Source: Ruminococcus sp. YRD2003 (GTDB taxonomy: Bacteria > Bacillota > Clostridia > Oscillospirales > Ruminococcaceae). From it: 64,000 nt of DNA. Location: positions 53,095-117,094 of the forward strand of contig FNZT01000009.1 in NCBI GenBank assembly GCA_900109435.1, read 5' to 3'. Positions 12,771 to 20,125 of the stretch are shown one piece after another. Positions within the stretch are counted from its first letter, which is position 1; each line of letters begins with the position of its first letter. Below the pieces are notes generated by a model that saw nothing but the letters and a program-made list of their open reading frames with translations, made no database searches and had not been told where the DNA came from. The translations under genes were made by a program, and so were the position numbers.

Positions 12771-12812
12771 AACAAAAAGGCAGAGCAACGCCTTTGATGT
12801 TACTCTGCCTTC
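12771..12812 (-). terminator. First terminator of the structured RNA
   Basis: Read on the - strand: GGCAGAGTAAC, a loop, GTTGCTCTGCC, then TTTTTGTTTTG. A strong intrinsic terminator by form, at the end of the hairpin-rich stretch 12830-13466. Confidence 0.85.
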
Positions 12813-13466
12813 TCTTAACTTATATTTGGGCATAGCTATCCGTGCCATGCATATTATTCCAAAAACAAAACTGCATTTCATCTGCAAAAGGGCATAGTTA
12901 GCCCGTGAAATGCTGACTATCCCGTCGATAGTCCTGTACCCCCGCGGAGGTACCTTATCATGACTATGCGCCATGACGTTTTCCTCATTCCGAGGCTTCT
13001 GATATTCTCCTGCAAGCATACGCCTGCACCCTCCGAAGCCGGGAACACATCAGCCGAAGGTCGGCCTCAACCTTCACATAGCTCTTTGTCTCTCTGCCCT
13101 TACGGAGTCAGAGCCGCACGTGCGGATGGGCGCGCAAGCCAGCTGTCATTGCCATAATAGGAGCGGGTGAGGAGCCCCCACGGGCAGTTTCGTGGGTCAG
13201 TTCTTATGAGTCGTTACTTCACGGCTCGGTAACCTCACATAACTGCAATCGGGAGTACCCATGTCACTCAGCTAAGTTCTGTCGGTCTTCCTTGACACAA
13301 CTCGCTGAGTCTCTCCTACCGCCTTCACGTATTAATTATTTATCGCTCGCTCTTTCGAGGTCATGGCGTACGGAAGCTCGCGGCTTGTCGGTTTTTGCCG
13401 GCACCGGTCTTGCTGCACACTGATGTGTTGATATTCAATTTTCAAGCTGCTATCCCATTAAGGGAC
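12771..13466 (-). ncRNA. Candidate large structured non-coding RNA (~0.7 kb)
   Basis: A stretch with a near-consensus promoter (13473-13501), no credible gene, and two terminators at its end. Predicted transcript about 695 nt. Stems I can trace by eye, with paired positions: 13266-13272/13304-13310, 13177-13182/13191-13196, 13114-13125 (perfect palindrome), 12983-12986/12992-12995, 12936-12953, 12915-12933 (7 bp), and 12873-12880/12906-12913 enclosing 12890-12893/12901-12904. Size, density of stems, stand-alone transcription and the mobile-element setting recall the ornate large RNA classes found in gut and rumen Firmicutes (ROOL, GOLLD). I cannot assign it to any class by sequence. It may also be new. 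A group II intron was considered but no reverse transcriptase or clear domain V was seen. Confidence 0.7.
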
Positions 13467-13472
13467 ATTATC

Positions 13473-13501
13473 ATAATAGCACAGAACGTAAGTTCTGTCA
13501 A
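13473..13501 (-). promoter_or_regulatory. Strong sigma-A promoter of the structured RNA
   Basis: On the - strand: TTGACA at 13501-13496, a 17-base spacer, TATTAT at 13478-13473. Transcription would begin near 13466 with G. There is no ribosome site followed by a plausible gene within the next several hundred bases. Confidence 0.85.
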
Positions 13502-13670
13502 GGACTTTCGAGAAACTTTGTTCGATTGCACAAATGTTCGATTTTCGATGGAGGTCCTCAATGTGCATTGCGCACAATATATATAATCCTAATCTTCTAA
13601 ATGTCAAATAGTCATTAAGCGGGTAGAATCAGCTTCTATAAAAATGCTCCTTGTGCTCAATTAAGCTAAC

Positions 13671-13716
13671 TGTAACAAAACAGGCAGATATTTCTCAGAA
13701 TGAAAATCTGCCTGTT
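13671..13716 (-). terminator. Terminator of the two-component operon
   Basis: Directly after the kinase stop codon on the - strand: CAGGCAGAT, a loop, ATCTGCCTG, then TTTTGTT. The stem is 9 bp. Confidence 0.8.
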
Positions 13717-14706
13717 CTATATTGTGGTTTTATAGAAATGAATATCAAACATCGCGCCGTGCGGTTTATGGTTTGCGGCTTTCAGGCTTCCGTCCTGTGC
13801 TGAGATGACCTTCTTTGCAAATGCAAGACCGATACCGAATCCGTTTTTCGTGTATTCGGAAGAACGATAAAAGCGTTCAAAGATGTGCGGCAGTTCCTTT
13901 TCGGGGATGCCCTCTCCCGTGTCAGCAATTGTGATATTGGATGAAATATTGCTGCCATTTGCCGTCACAGTGACCGTACCGCCTTCGGGTGTATGTTCGA
14001 TCGCATTTTTCAGCAGGTTCACGATTGCTTCTGAGGTATAATGCATATCGCCGATGAATTCGGGGTCTTCATTGATTTTTGTCCTGATCTCCACGCCTTT
14101 CAGTTCTGCCATTACCGATACCATTTCAACAGACTTTTCTATCAGCTCGCGGCATGAAACCGCGTCCTTTGCAAATTTTACCGCATCCGCATCGATCCGG
14201 GAAAGGCTCAACATAGTTTCGATCAGCCATTTCATACGGGCAAGCAGCTCATACAGGTCGCGCAGATACTCAACGCGTTCCGTGTCCGTCAGGTCGGAGG
14301 AGCGCATAAGTCCGAGTATCATCATGACGGAAGTAAGCGGTGTGCGCAGCTGGTGAGAGATGTCCTCCAGTGCTTCTTTTGCGAACTGCTTTTCGTTTTT
14401 CAACTCTGCATTCTGCTCGCGCAGACGAATCGTCATTTTATGAATTTCCGCAGAAAGCACGCTCAGTTCGCCCTCTTTGTATTCGTCAAACGAGATGAGG
14501 TCATCGCTGCGAAGGATACGGTCAATGTTATCGCACAGCTTCATGACCTTGCTGCGCCGCTGAGCAAACAGCAGCTCATAAAAAACAAAGAACACCGCCG
14601 AAGTAACTGTCACCATGACTGTGCACGGAATGCTGAAAAACAGGCAGGGGATAACCAGTGCGGCGGTCAGGAGAGCGTGAATGAGCCTGCGCTTTTTATC
14701 TCTCAT
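13717..14706 (-). CDS. Sensor histidine kinase
   Basis: A 329-residue membrane kinase. Two closely spaced membrane segments lie at about residues 8-27 and 29-48 with almost no outside loop, then a dimerisation helix with the phospho-accepting His near residue 118 in DISHQLRTPLTS. The ATP-binding domain has NLLKNAIEHTP (N box), DTGEGIPEKELPHIFERFYR (G1/F) and FGIGLAFAKKVI (G2). The compact sensor is like intramembrane-sensing kinases such as BceS, which usually pair with an ABC transporter that detects peptide antibiotics, but no transporter lies here. The start codon overlaps the regulator stop (ATGA), so the two are co-translated. Confidence 0.9.
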   Translation of the reverse strand: MRDKKRRLIHALLTAALVIPCLFFSIPCTVMVTVTSAVFFVFYELLFAQRRSKVMKLCDNIDRILRSDDLISFDEYKEGELSVLSAEIHKMTIRLREQNAELKNEKQFAKEALEDISHQLRTPLTSVMMILGLMRSSDLTDTERVEYLRDLYELLARMKWLIETMLSLSRIDADAVKFAKDAVSCRELIEKSVEMVSVMAELKGVEIRTKINEDPEFIGDMHYTSEAIVNLLKNAIEHTPEGGTVTVTANGSNISSNITIADTGEGIPEKELPHIFERFYRSSEYTKNGFGIGLAFAKKVISAQDGSLKAANHKPHGAMFDIHFYKTTI

Positions 14707-15377
14707 TCATCCACCGCCTTGTAGCCGAGACCTCTGACTGTGACGATGATATGCGGATCCTGTGGTTCTGTTTCGATTTTTTCACGAAGGCGGCGAATAT
14801 AAACGCTCAGTGTGTTATCGGAAATGAACTCCTTTGTCAGCGACCAAAGCTCCTCCGCGAGCCTGTCACGGGAAAGCAGTTGATTCTTGTTGGAGAAGAA
14901 TACCAGCAGCAGTCGGTATTCGAGCGCGGACATTGCTATCTCGCTGCCATTTTTTCGGACAATGCCCTTGATCGGGTCTATCGTCACATTGCCGCAACGC
15001 AAAAGCGGAGAGGTCTTCTGTGCCCTGCGCATGACATTTTTCATACGTGCAAGCAGCTCCCGTGTGCCAAACGGTTTTCCGATGTAATCATCTGCGCCGA
15101 TCTCAAAGCCAGCCACAGTACAGGCTTCGTCTGCCGATGCTGTGATGAAAATGACAGGAGTATCGTTCTGCGCCTTTATCGCAGCACAGACTGAGTATCC
15201 GTTGCCGTCCTTCAGAGAAATATCGAGCAACACACAGTCATATGCGTTTTCCTCAAACAAGCGCAGGGCGCCCTTCTGCCCATTTGCATAATCTGTGGTA
15301 TAGCCCTCAGAATTGAGGAATCTCATAAGAAACCTCGCAAGTTGTTCATCGTCTTCTATAAGCAGAATTTTCGGCAT
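14703..15377 (-). CDS. OmpR-family response regulator
   Basis: A 224-residue DNA-binding regulator. The receiver domain has the acidic pair EDD near residue 8, the phospho-acceptor Asp near residue 52 in CVLLDISLKDG, and the conserved Lys in DYIGKPFGTRE near residue 101. A winged helix of the OmpR type ends the protein (DNTLSVYIRRLREKIE, VRGLGYKAVDE). I place the start at the ATG at 15377 because GGAGG lies eight bases upstream; a GTG three codons earlier is also open. It forms an operon with the following kinase gene. The target genes are not evident from the neighbourhood. Confidence 0.92.
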   Translation of the reverse strand: MPKILLIEDDEQLARFLMRFLNSEGYTTDYANGQKGALRLFEENAYDCVLLDISLKDGNGYSVCAAIKAQNDTPVIFITASADEACTVAGFEIGADDYIGKPFGTRELLARMKNVMRRAQKTSPLLRCGNVTIDPIKGIVRKNGSEIAMSALEYRLLLVFFSNKNQLLSRDRLAEELWSLTKEFISDNTLSVYIRRLREKIETEPQDPHIIVTVRGLGYKAVDE

Positions 15378-15401
15378 TTCCGTCACCTCCGATCATGTTA
15401 T

Positions 15402-15430
15402 ATTATATCATTAAACTCTTATGAATGCAA
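15402..15430 (-). promoter_or_regulatory. Promoter of the two-component operon
   Basis: On the - strand: TTGCAT at 15430-15425, 17-base spacer, TATAAT at 15407-15402, about 25 bases before the response regulator start. Confidence 0.75.
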
Positions 15431-15519
15431 GCGGACGGCTGAGGGGAGCCCCCTCGGGCAGTTTCGTAGGATACAGGATATGTGGCGTGACTTTGCGGCA
15501 CGGCAGCCCACTATTTCTG

Positions 15520-15699
15520 TTAAGGCAATACCGCGCAAAGATTGTGCTGAAGATGCGCAGTGAGATTTTTCGTCAGATCGTATAGAAAGACCGCGGGCAT
15601 ACTTCCGTATGTCAAGGGCTTTCTGTGCAAGATGATGGAAAATATCCAAGCAGGTTCAGTGCAAAGCCGTCAGGCGGTCTTTGTGCGGTGTTGCCTTAA
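15520..15699. mobile_element. 180-bp MITE with TTAAGGCAA ends
   Basis: The stretch begins ttaaggcaataccgcgcaaa and ends with the inverse of that (tttgtgcggtgttgccttaa), 22-base terminal inverted repeats with three mismatches. It has no gene inside. Both ends carry TTAA or TA, which may be the duplicated target. It lies between the response regulator promoter and a broken hydrolase gene. The parent transposase is not in the window. Confidence 0.75.
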
Positions 15700-15729
15700 G
15701 TATAGCGAATTTATACCGTCCGCTTCGTG

Positions 15730-16317
15730 TTATTCTGTTGTCTCTGCAAGGAAGCCGAGTATGGAGTTTGCTATTTGTTCAGGCTCCTGTGCATAGAAAA
15801 TGCCGTGGTCGCCAGCAACGGATTCCAGCCTGCAATTACCGATCTTATCCATAAAACCTTTCTCTTCTGTTTGGGCTTGTTCTATCTCCCATTCTATCTG
15901 TTTCCATTCTGCTCTTGCGGCAGTTTCAGAATCGATGTTAAACGCCTTGCCTTCTGCCTCGTGGTCTGCTTTCATGCGTTCAAGTGAAGCACGGACATCA
16001 GCCTCGCAGGTGTAGAGCGTGGAGAAATAAAGCTTCGGGGTGTCGGTCGGGTGAAGTATCTCTCCCATATGCGTTACCTCCTGCTTTTCAAGCATTATTT
16101 CCGATGCGAATGCGGCAGTCCAGAAGCGGTTATTGCATAGCTTTGAAAGTCTGAGCTGCTCGTCTGAAAATGTCGCAGCGCCCTGTGTTGCTCCGCCGTC
16201 GTAGTTCCTATCGGGAAAGAGTCTGTTCATCCCGAGCCATGTACGCAGCACCAGTCTGCGCATAGCTGTACGTCCTGCATCTTCGGAAGGGAATTCTTCC
16301 TCGACAGTATGGGAGAG
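15730..16317 (-). pseudogene. 5'-truncated alpha/beta hydrolase
   Basis: The frame encodes what looks like the C-terminal part of an alpha/beta hydrolase. It contains PKLYFSTLYTCEADVR (strand leading to the acidic residue), a long helical segment rich in Glu and Lys, and SVAGDHGIFYAQEPEQIA near the end, with the likely catalytic His in GDH. Coding-like sequence (EEEFPSEDAGRTA) continues upstream of the first ATG at 16263 until a TGA at 16318-16320, with no ribosome site. The nucleophile serine elbow and roughly the first 130 residues of a normal hydrolase are absent. I read it as a decayed remnant; a MITE lies just past its 3' end. Confidence 0.65.
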
Positions 16318-16451
16318 TCAACCATTTTATATAATTGCTCGTCTGTATGAAAAAATTCGTTACAAATAGATAATAAGATACTGTTGGAACTGTGGGGAAA
16401 CGTGCACAAAAAAAAAGAAAAAATGGTATATGTGTTTGATTGTAATTACTA

Positions 16452-16480
16452 TTGTTTTGCTCGGATTAAAATGCTATAAT
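16452..16480 (+). promoter_or_regulatory. Promoter of the pilus operon
   Basis: TTGTTT at 16452-16457, 17-base spacer, TATAAT at 16475-16480, about 50 bases before the signal peptidase gene. The rest of the locus has short gaps only, so this may drive all five genes. Confidence 0.7.
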
Positions 16481-16532
16481 TATGATGTATAGGTATCATT
16501 AGGAGCAAATCTGCGCTTTTTTTCGGAGTGTG

Positions 16533-17084
16533 ATGACAGTGAACGACGCGGCAGAGACTGCAACATCTATCGAAACGCCCAAAAAGCCGAAGAAAAAGCA
16601 CTCGGCTGCATATTATGCCGCCGCCTTTTTCGCAAAGATAGGCTGTACCGTGCTCTTCGTGTGGCTGCTGCTCACATTCGTTGCGGGAGTGTTTGTCTGC
16701 CACGACAATTCGTCCTTCCCGATGATAAAGGACGGCGACCTGTGTATCACCTACCGCCTCGGTAAGCTTAAACAGGGCGACGAGGTCGTGTACAGGCACG
16801 ACGGCAAAGTGTGCTTCGGGAGGATAGTCGCCTTCGGGGGAGAGGCTGTCGGCATATCCGACGACTACGTCTCGGTGGACGGCTACCGTGTGTACGAGGA
16901 TACAGTCTACCCGACAACTGCCGAAAATGCGAAGATAACGTTCCCTTATACTGTACCCGATAACTGCGTTTTTGTGCTGAACGATTTCCGCTCCGACATC
17001 ACCGACAGCAGAACATACGGCGGTATACCGCTCGATGATGTCAAGGGGAAAGTGGTGTTCGTCCTGCGCAGGCGCGGGATATAA
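16533..17084 (+). CDS. Pilus-associated S26 signal peptidase
   Basis: A 183-residue type I signal peptidase homologue. One membrane segment spans about residues 35-56, followed by the catalytic loop NSSFPMIKDGDLC with the serine at residue 60. The usual Lys-Arg of the second motif is replaced: the chain reads CFGRIVAFGGEAV, so the general-base Lys is a Gly. SipA proteins of streptococcal FCT pilus loci also have altered catalytic residues and are needed for pilus assembly, which fits the place as first gene of this locus. ATG at 16533 and GTG at 16530 are both possible starts after a GGAG. Whether it still cuts peptides is open. Confidence 0.8.
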   Translation: MTVNDAAETATSIETPKKPKKKHSAAYYAAAFFAKIGCTVLFVWLLLTFVAGVFVCHDNSSFPMIKDGDLCITYRLGKLKQGDEVVYRHDGKVCFGRIVAFGGEAVGISDDYVSVDGYRVYEDTVYPTTAENAKITFPYTVPDNCVFVLNDFRSDITDSRTYGGIPLDDVKGKVVFVLRRRGI

Positions 17085-17126
17085 ACAAGTTTGACCTTTT
17101 TGATGATATAAAGGAGGAAATTTACA

Positions 17127-18617
17127 ATGAAAATCAAACGATCAATTGCGGCACTGGCTTCAATGGCAATGCTCGCGACCGCAGCAGCGGCTGCTGTTCC
17201 GATGAGTGCGGGGGCAGATGATAATGAGTATTCGCTCATCAAATCAACGGTAATCAAGACAACAGCATTTTCCGATAACAAGGGTACAGCTTTGACGGAG
17301 GATATCAAGCCTGCCGACTCGCTCAAGTTCAGAAAAATAATGGACATACAGGACGAAGCCAATATCCCCGACTGCTCCTTCAAGTTTGCTGTTGCTTCGG
17401 GAGAAGCCGTTGATGCTTCTGCTACAACGCTTGCTGTCCTCGCAGGACCCGATCCCGATAAGGTAGTATGGAACGCTTCCACTGTCGAGGATAACGCTTT
17501 TGTTGCGAGCACCTCAAACACTGCTGCGTCCGCGTTCTATGAGCTCAAATATAAGGCTAACGACGTTACGCTCGGAGAGGGCGGCTCTGCTACAGGCGCG
17601 AAGCTTTCCGTTCCTGATGATAACGTTATAATAACAGACGGTTCTACAACGACATACTGTGCCGAGAAGCAGTTATCGCTCGATTTCAAGGGCTGCGGCT
17701 TCACTGAGCCCGGTGTATACCGTTATATCATTTCCGAAACGGAATCTGTCGGACACGGCGTCAAGAACGACCCTAACGTGAGAACCCTTGACGTCTATGT
17801 AAACGACGCTTCATACTACACCACCGCAGACGAAGGTACCACCTATACCTATAATAAGAAGCTCAACATAGTAGGATACACCATGTATATCGGCGAGCTT
17901 ACAGCAGGACCTTCCAATTCGATGACTGCAAGCGATTCTGAGACTCCGTACGCGGGCGAGAACTACACCGACACCATTACACCGAACGGCGTTGAGGTAA
18001 GCGGCGCATACAAGACTATCGGTTTCAAGAACGAGTATCCTACATATGGTCTCACCTTCGGCAAGGAGGTCATCGGCAATCAGGGCTCGAAGGATAAGTA
18101 CTTCAAGTATTCGGTAAAGCTTGAAAACGCACCTGCGGGTACTTATAATGTCATCCTGTCGAAGACTGTGCCTACTGTTCCGAGCAATTCCGCTACAAAG
18201 CAGGGCTATATCGGCAAGACAAATCCCAACACGATAACTATCGACGCTACAGGCACGAAGACGGTCGATTTCTACCTTCAGGACGGTCAGTATATCGAAA
18301 TAGTCGGCATCGCAAAGGGTACGAAATATACCATTGAAGAAGAGGCGGAGGATTATACAAGCATCGAGAAGATATCCGCGGCTAACAGCTCTCTTGACTG
18401 GGATACAACAGCAGGATATGATGCGCTCAATGATAACGTGAGCGGAACCTTCAATGAAGTAGACATCCACACAGGCTTCACAAATAAACGCGAGGGTCTC
18501 CTCCCCACAGGTATCATCGTATCCGTTGCGGGACCTGCTGTTGTAGGCATCATCGCGCTTCTCGGCATCGCCGTACTTCTCATCAGAGGCAGACGCAGAA
18601 GAGCTGAAGAAGAATAA
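17127..18617 (+). CDS. Backbone (major) pilin, FctA-like, LPTGI-anchored
   Basis: A 496-residue secreted, wall-sorted pilin. Residues 1-30 form a signal peptide ending SAGA. The first large domain (about 50-225) ends in EPGVYRYIISETESVG, the mark of the streptococcal pilin isopeptide-linkage domain. A second beta domain (about 305-440) begins YGLTFGKEVIGNQGSKDKYFKY and ends KYTIEEEAEDYTS. The C-terminus has LPTGI near residue 460, a hydrophobic segment and RGRRRR. Lys in the FRKIMDI and FGKEVIG strands are candidates for isopeptide bonds. AAAGGAGG precedes the start. Sortase follows three bases after the stop. The major pilin role is inferred from domain type and gene order. Confidence 0.88.
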   Translation: MKIKRSIAALASMAMLATAAAAAVPMSAGADDNEYSLIKSTVIKTTAFSDNKGTALTEDIKPADSLKFRKIMDIQDEANIPDCSFKFAVASGEAVDASATTLAVLAGPDPDKVVWNASTVEDNAFVASTSNTAASAFYELKYKANDVTLGEGGSATGAKLSVPDDNVIITDGSTTTYCAEKQLSLDFKGCGFTEPGVYRYIISETESVGHGVKNDPNVRTLDVYVNDASYYTTADEGTTYTYNKKLNIVGYTMYIGELTAGPSNSMTASDSETPYAGENYTDTITPNGVEVSGAYKTIGFKNEYPTYGLTFGKEVIGNQGSKDKYFKYSVKLENAPAGTYNVILSKTVPTVPSNSATKQGYIGKTNPNTITIDATGTKTVDFYLQDGQYIEIVGIAKGTKYTIEEEAEDYTSIEKISAANSSLDWDTTAGYDALNDNVSGTFNEVDIHTGFTNKREGLLPTGIIVSVAGPAVVGIIALLGIAVLLIRGRRRRAEEE

Positions 18618-18620
18618 GCC

Positions 18621-19319
18621 TTGCGGAAATTCTGGATAGGAATGAACGTCCTCTACGAGAGGGTGCTCCTTATCGTGCTTGTGTTCGTACTGCTGATAGT
18701 GTCGTGGTGTATGTACGATAATTACTACATCTACTCCCACACGCTCGAGGCGGATATAACCAGATACAAGCCCGGCAGGACCTTCTCCCTCACCGCCGAG
18801 GACCCGCAGATTTCGGACGAAATGGTGGCGTGGCTCACCATAGACGGCACGAATATCGACTACCCGATAATGCAGGGGAGCAATAACCTGAAATACCTCA
18901 ATACCGACCCCTTCGGGAGCTATTCGCTGTCGGGAAGCATATTCCTCGACAGCAGGAACAGTCCCGATATGACCGACAGCTACTCGGTGGTTTACGGTCA
19001 TCATATGGAGCACGGGAAGATGTTCGGGGCACTGGACGAATTCCTCGACAGTTCCTACCTGACCGAGCATACGGGCGGCTCGCTCATTATCGGAAGCAAT
19101 GCAGACGATATATACCCGCTCGAGGTGTTCGCAAGTATGAAGGCGAATGCCAACGACGAAAACATCTTTGATTTCAAGTGCGAGGATATAGTCGGATATA
19201 TCCGCAACAATTCACAGGTCTTCACAAGAGCGGACGACAAGCCTGTGATAGCTCTCTCGACGTGCTCGTCGGGAGATATGATCGAGAGAACGATCGTATT
19301 CTGTTATATCATCAAATAG
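18621..19319 (+). CDS. Class B-type pilus sortase
   Basis: A membrane-anchored transpeptidase of 232 residues that would join pilin subunits through their LPTG motifs. A membrane segment covers about residues 14-32. Catalytic residues are visible: His in YGHHMEHGKMFG (127/128), Cys215 in ALSTCSSG, and Arg223 in ERTIVFC. Helical inserts between the His and Cys give it a class B look, like SrtC of streptococcal FCT-3/4 pili, rather than the lid-bearing class C. The start is a TTG three bases after the pilin stop; an ATG at 18642 is an alternative that shortens the cytoplasmic tail. Confidence 0.9.
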   Translation: MRKFWIGMNVLYERVLLIVLVFVLLIVSWCMYDNYYIYSHTLEADITRYKPGRTFSLTAEDPQISDEMVAWLTIDGTNIDYPIMQGSNNLKYLNTDPFGSYSLSGSIFLDSRNSPDMTDSYSVVYGHHMEHGKMFGALDEFLDSSYLTEHTGGSLIIGSNADDIYPLEVFASMKANANDENIFDFKCEDIVGYIRNNSQVFTRADDKPVIALSTCSSGDMIERTIVFCYIIK

Positions 19320-19339
19320 ACAGGAAGGAGAGTGAGCAT

Positions 19340-20089
19340 ATGAGCACGATACGCAGATGTTTCTGCTGCCTCGCAGTATGCCTGCTCTCCTTTTTCGTTT
19401 TTCCCTGCTGTACCGCTTTTGCAGGGACATATGAGAAGGAACACCTTGAGATACCCGTGATGTGTCTCGATGTTGAGGACCTCGAAGACCACATCTACAG
19501 GGTGACAATAACTACCGAAGACCCACTTGCCCCCCTTCCGCAGACGGATACGCTTCAGATAAACCAGAACGGAAGAGGACAGTTTGAAATAGACATCGAC
19601 CAGCCCGGCACGTTTGTGTATAATGTCTTCGAGACCGAGGGCGACGAGGACGATATCGAATATGAGCAGACCGTATACACGGTGACAGTGTACGTGGAGA
19701 CGAACGCGAATGATGAGCTGCTCTATTCCGTGACGGCGGCTGTCAACGGTATGCCTGTCAAATCCGAGGAGATACAGTTTCAGGATAAGCTGATGGACAA
19801 CTCCGAAAGGAAGAAGCCGCGCACTACAGCGACGACAGCGCCTGAGACAACAACAGCTGCCGCAGCAAAGACGACGACCACGGCAACGGCTGCGGCGACT
19901 ACAACAGCGTCTGACGCAGCAACCGTGACCGCTTCGACCACCAAGGCAAATTCCGTTGTCAGCTTTGTCGGCGATGTACTGACAGGCGACAGCTTCCCCG
20001 CAAGGCTGCTCTGTATCGTCATAGCCGCGGCGCTGATAATTATGGTCGGCGCGTTTGCGCTGAGAAAGAAGAACGGCGATAACGACTGA
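19340..20089 (+). CDS. Small (FctB-like) pilin or pilus base protein
   Basis: A 249-residue secreted protein with AAGGAG nine bases before the start. Residues 1-29 form a signal peptide. A single beta domain (about 33-155) includes QPGTFVYNVFETEGDEDD and YTVTVYVETNANDELLYSVT, like the FctB minor pilin fold. Then comes a Thr/Ala linker (about 160-205), a hydrophobic segment (about 221-241) and a short charged tail. No standard LPXTG is present; the nearest string is VLTGDS just before the hydrophobic segment, which may be a variant sorting signal or just a membrane anchor. In FCT loci the FctB protein links the pilus to the wall, which would suit this layout. Confidence 0.72.
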   Translation: MSTIRRCFCCLAVCLLSFFVFPCCTAFAGTYEKEHLEIPVMCLDVEDLEDHIYRVTITTEDPLAPLPQTDTLQINQNGRGQFEIDIDQPGTFVYNVFETEGDEDDIEYEQTVYTVTVYVETNANDELLYSVTAAVNGMPVKSEEIQFQDKLMDNSERKKPRTTATTAPETTTAAAAKTTTTATAAATTTASDAATVTASTTKANSVVSFVGDVLTGDSFPARLLCIVIAAALIIMVGAFALRKKNGDND

Positions 20090-20125
20090 GCAGGCTTATA
20101 AATACGAATGAAAGGAGATGATACG

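Noticed and set aside
12582..13019. A 145-codon open frame on the - strand
   Set aside because: It runs through both tandem terminators with their T tracts and through several stems; no domain is recognisable. It fits a chance frame inside a structured RNA gene.
12830..13466. Group II intron
   Set aside because: No reverse transcriptase or maturase gene and no clear domain V or GTGCG-type 5' end on either strand. A degenerate intron cannot be fully excluded.
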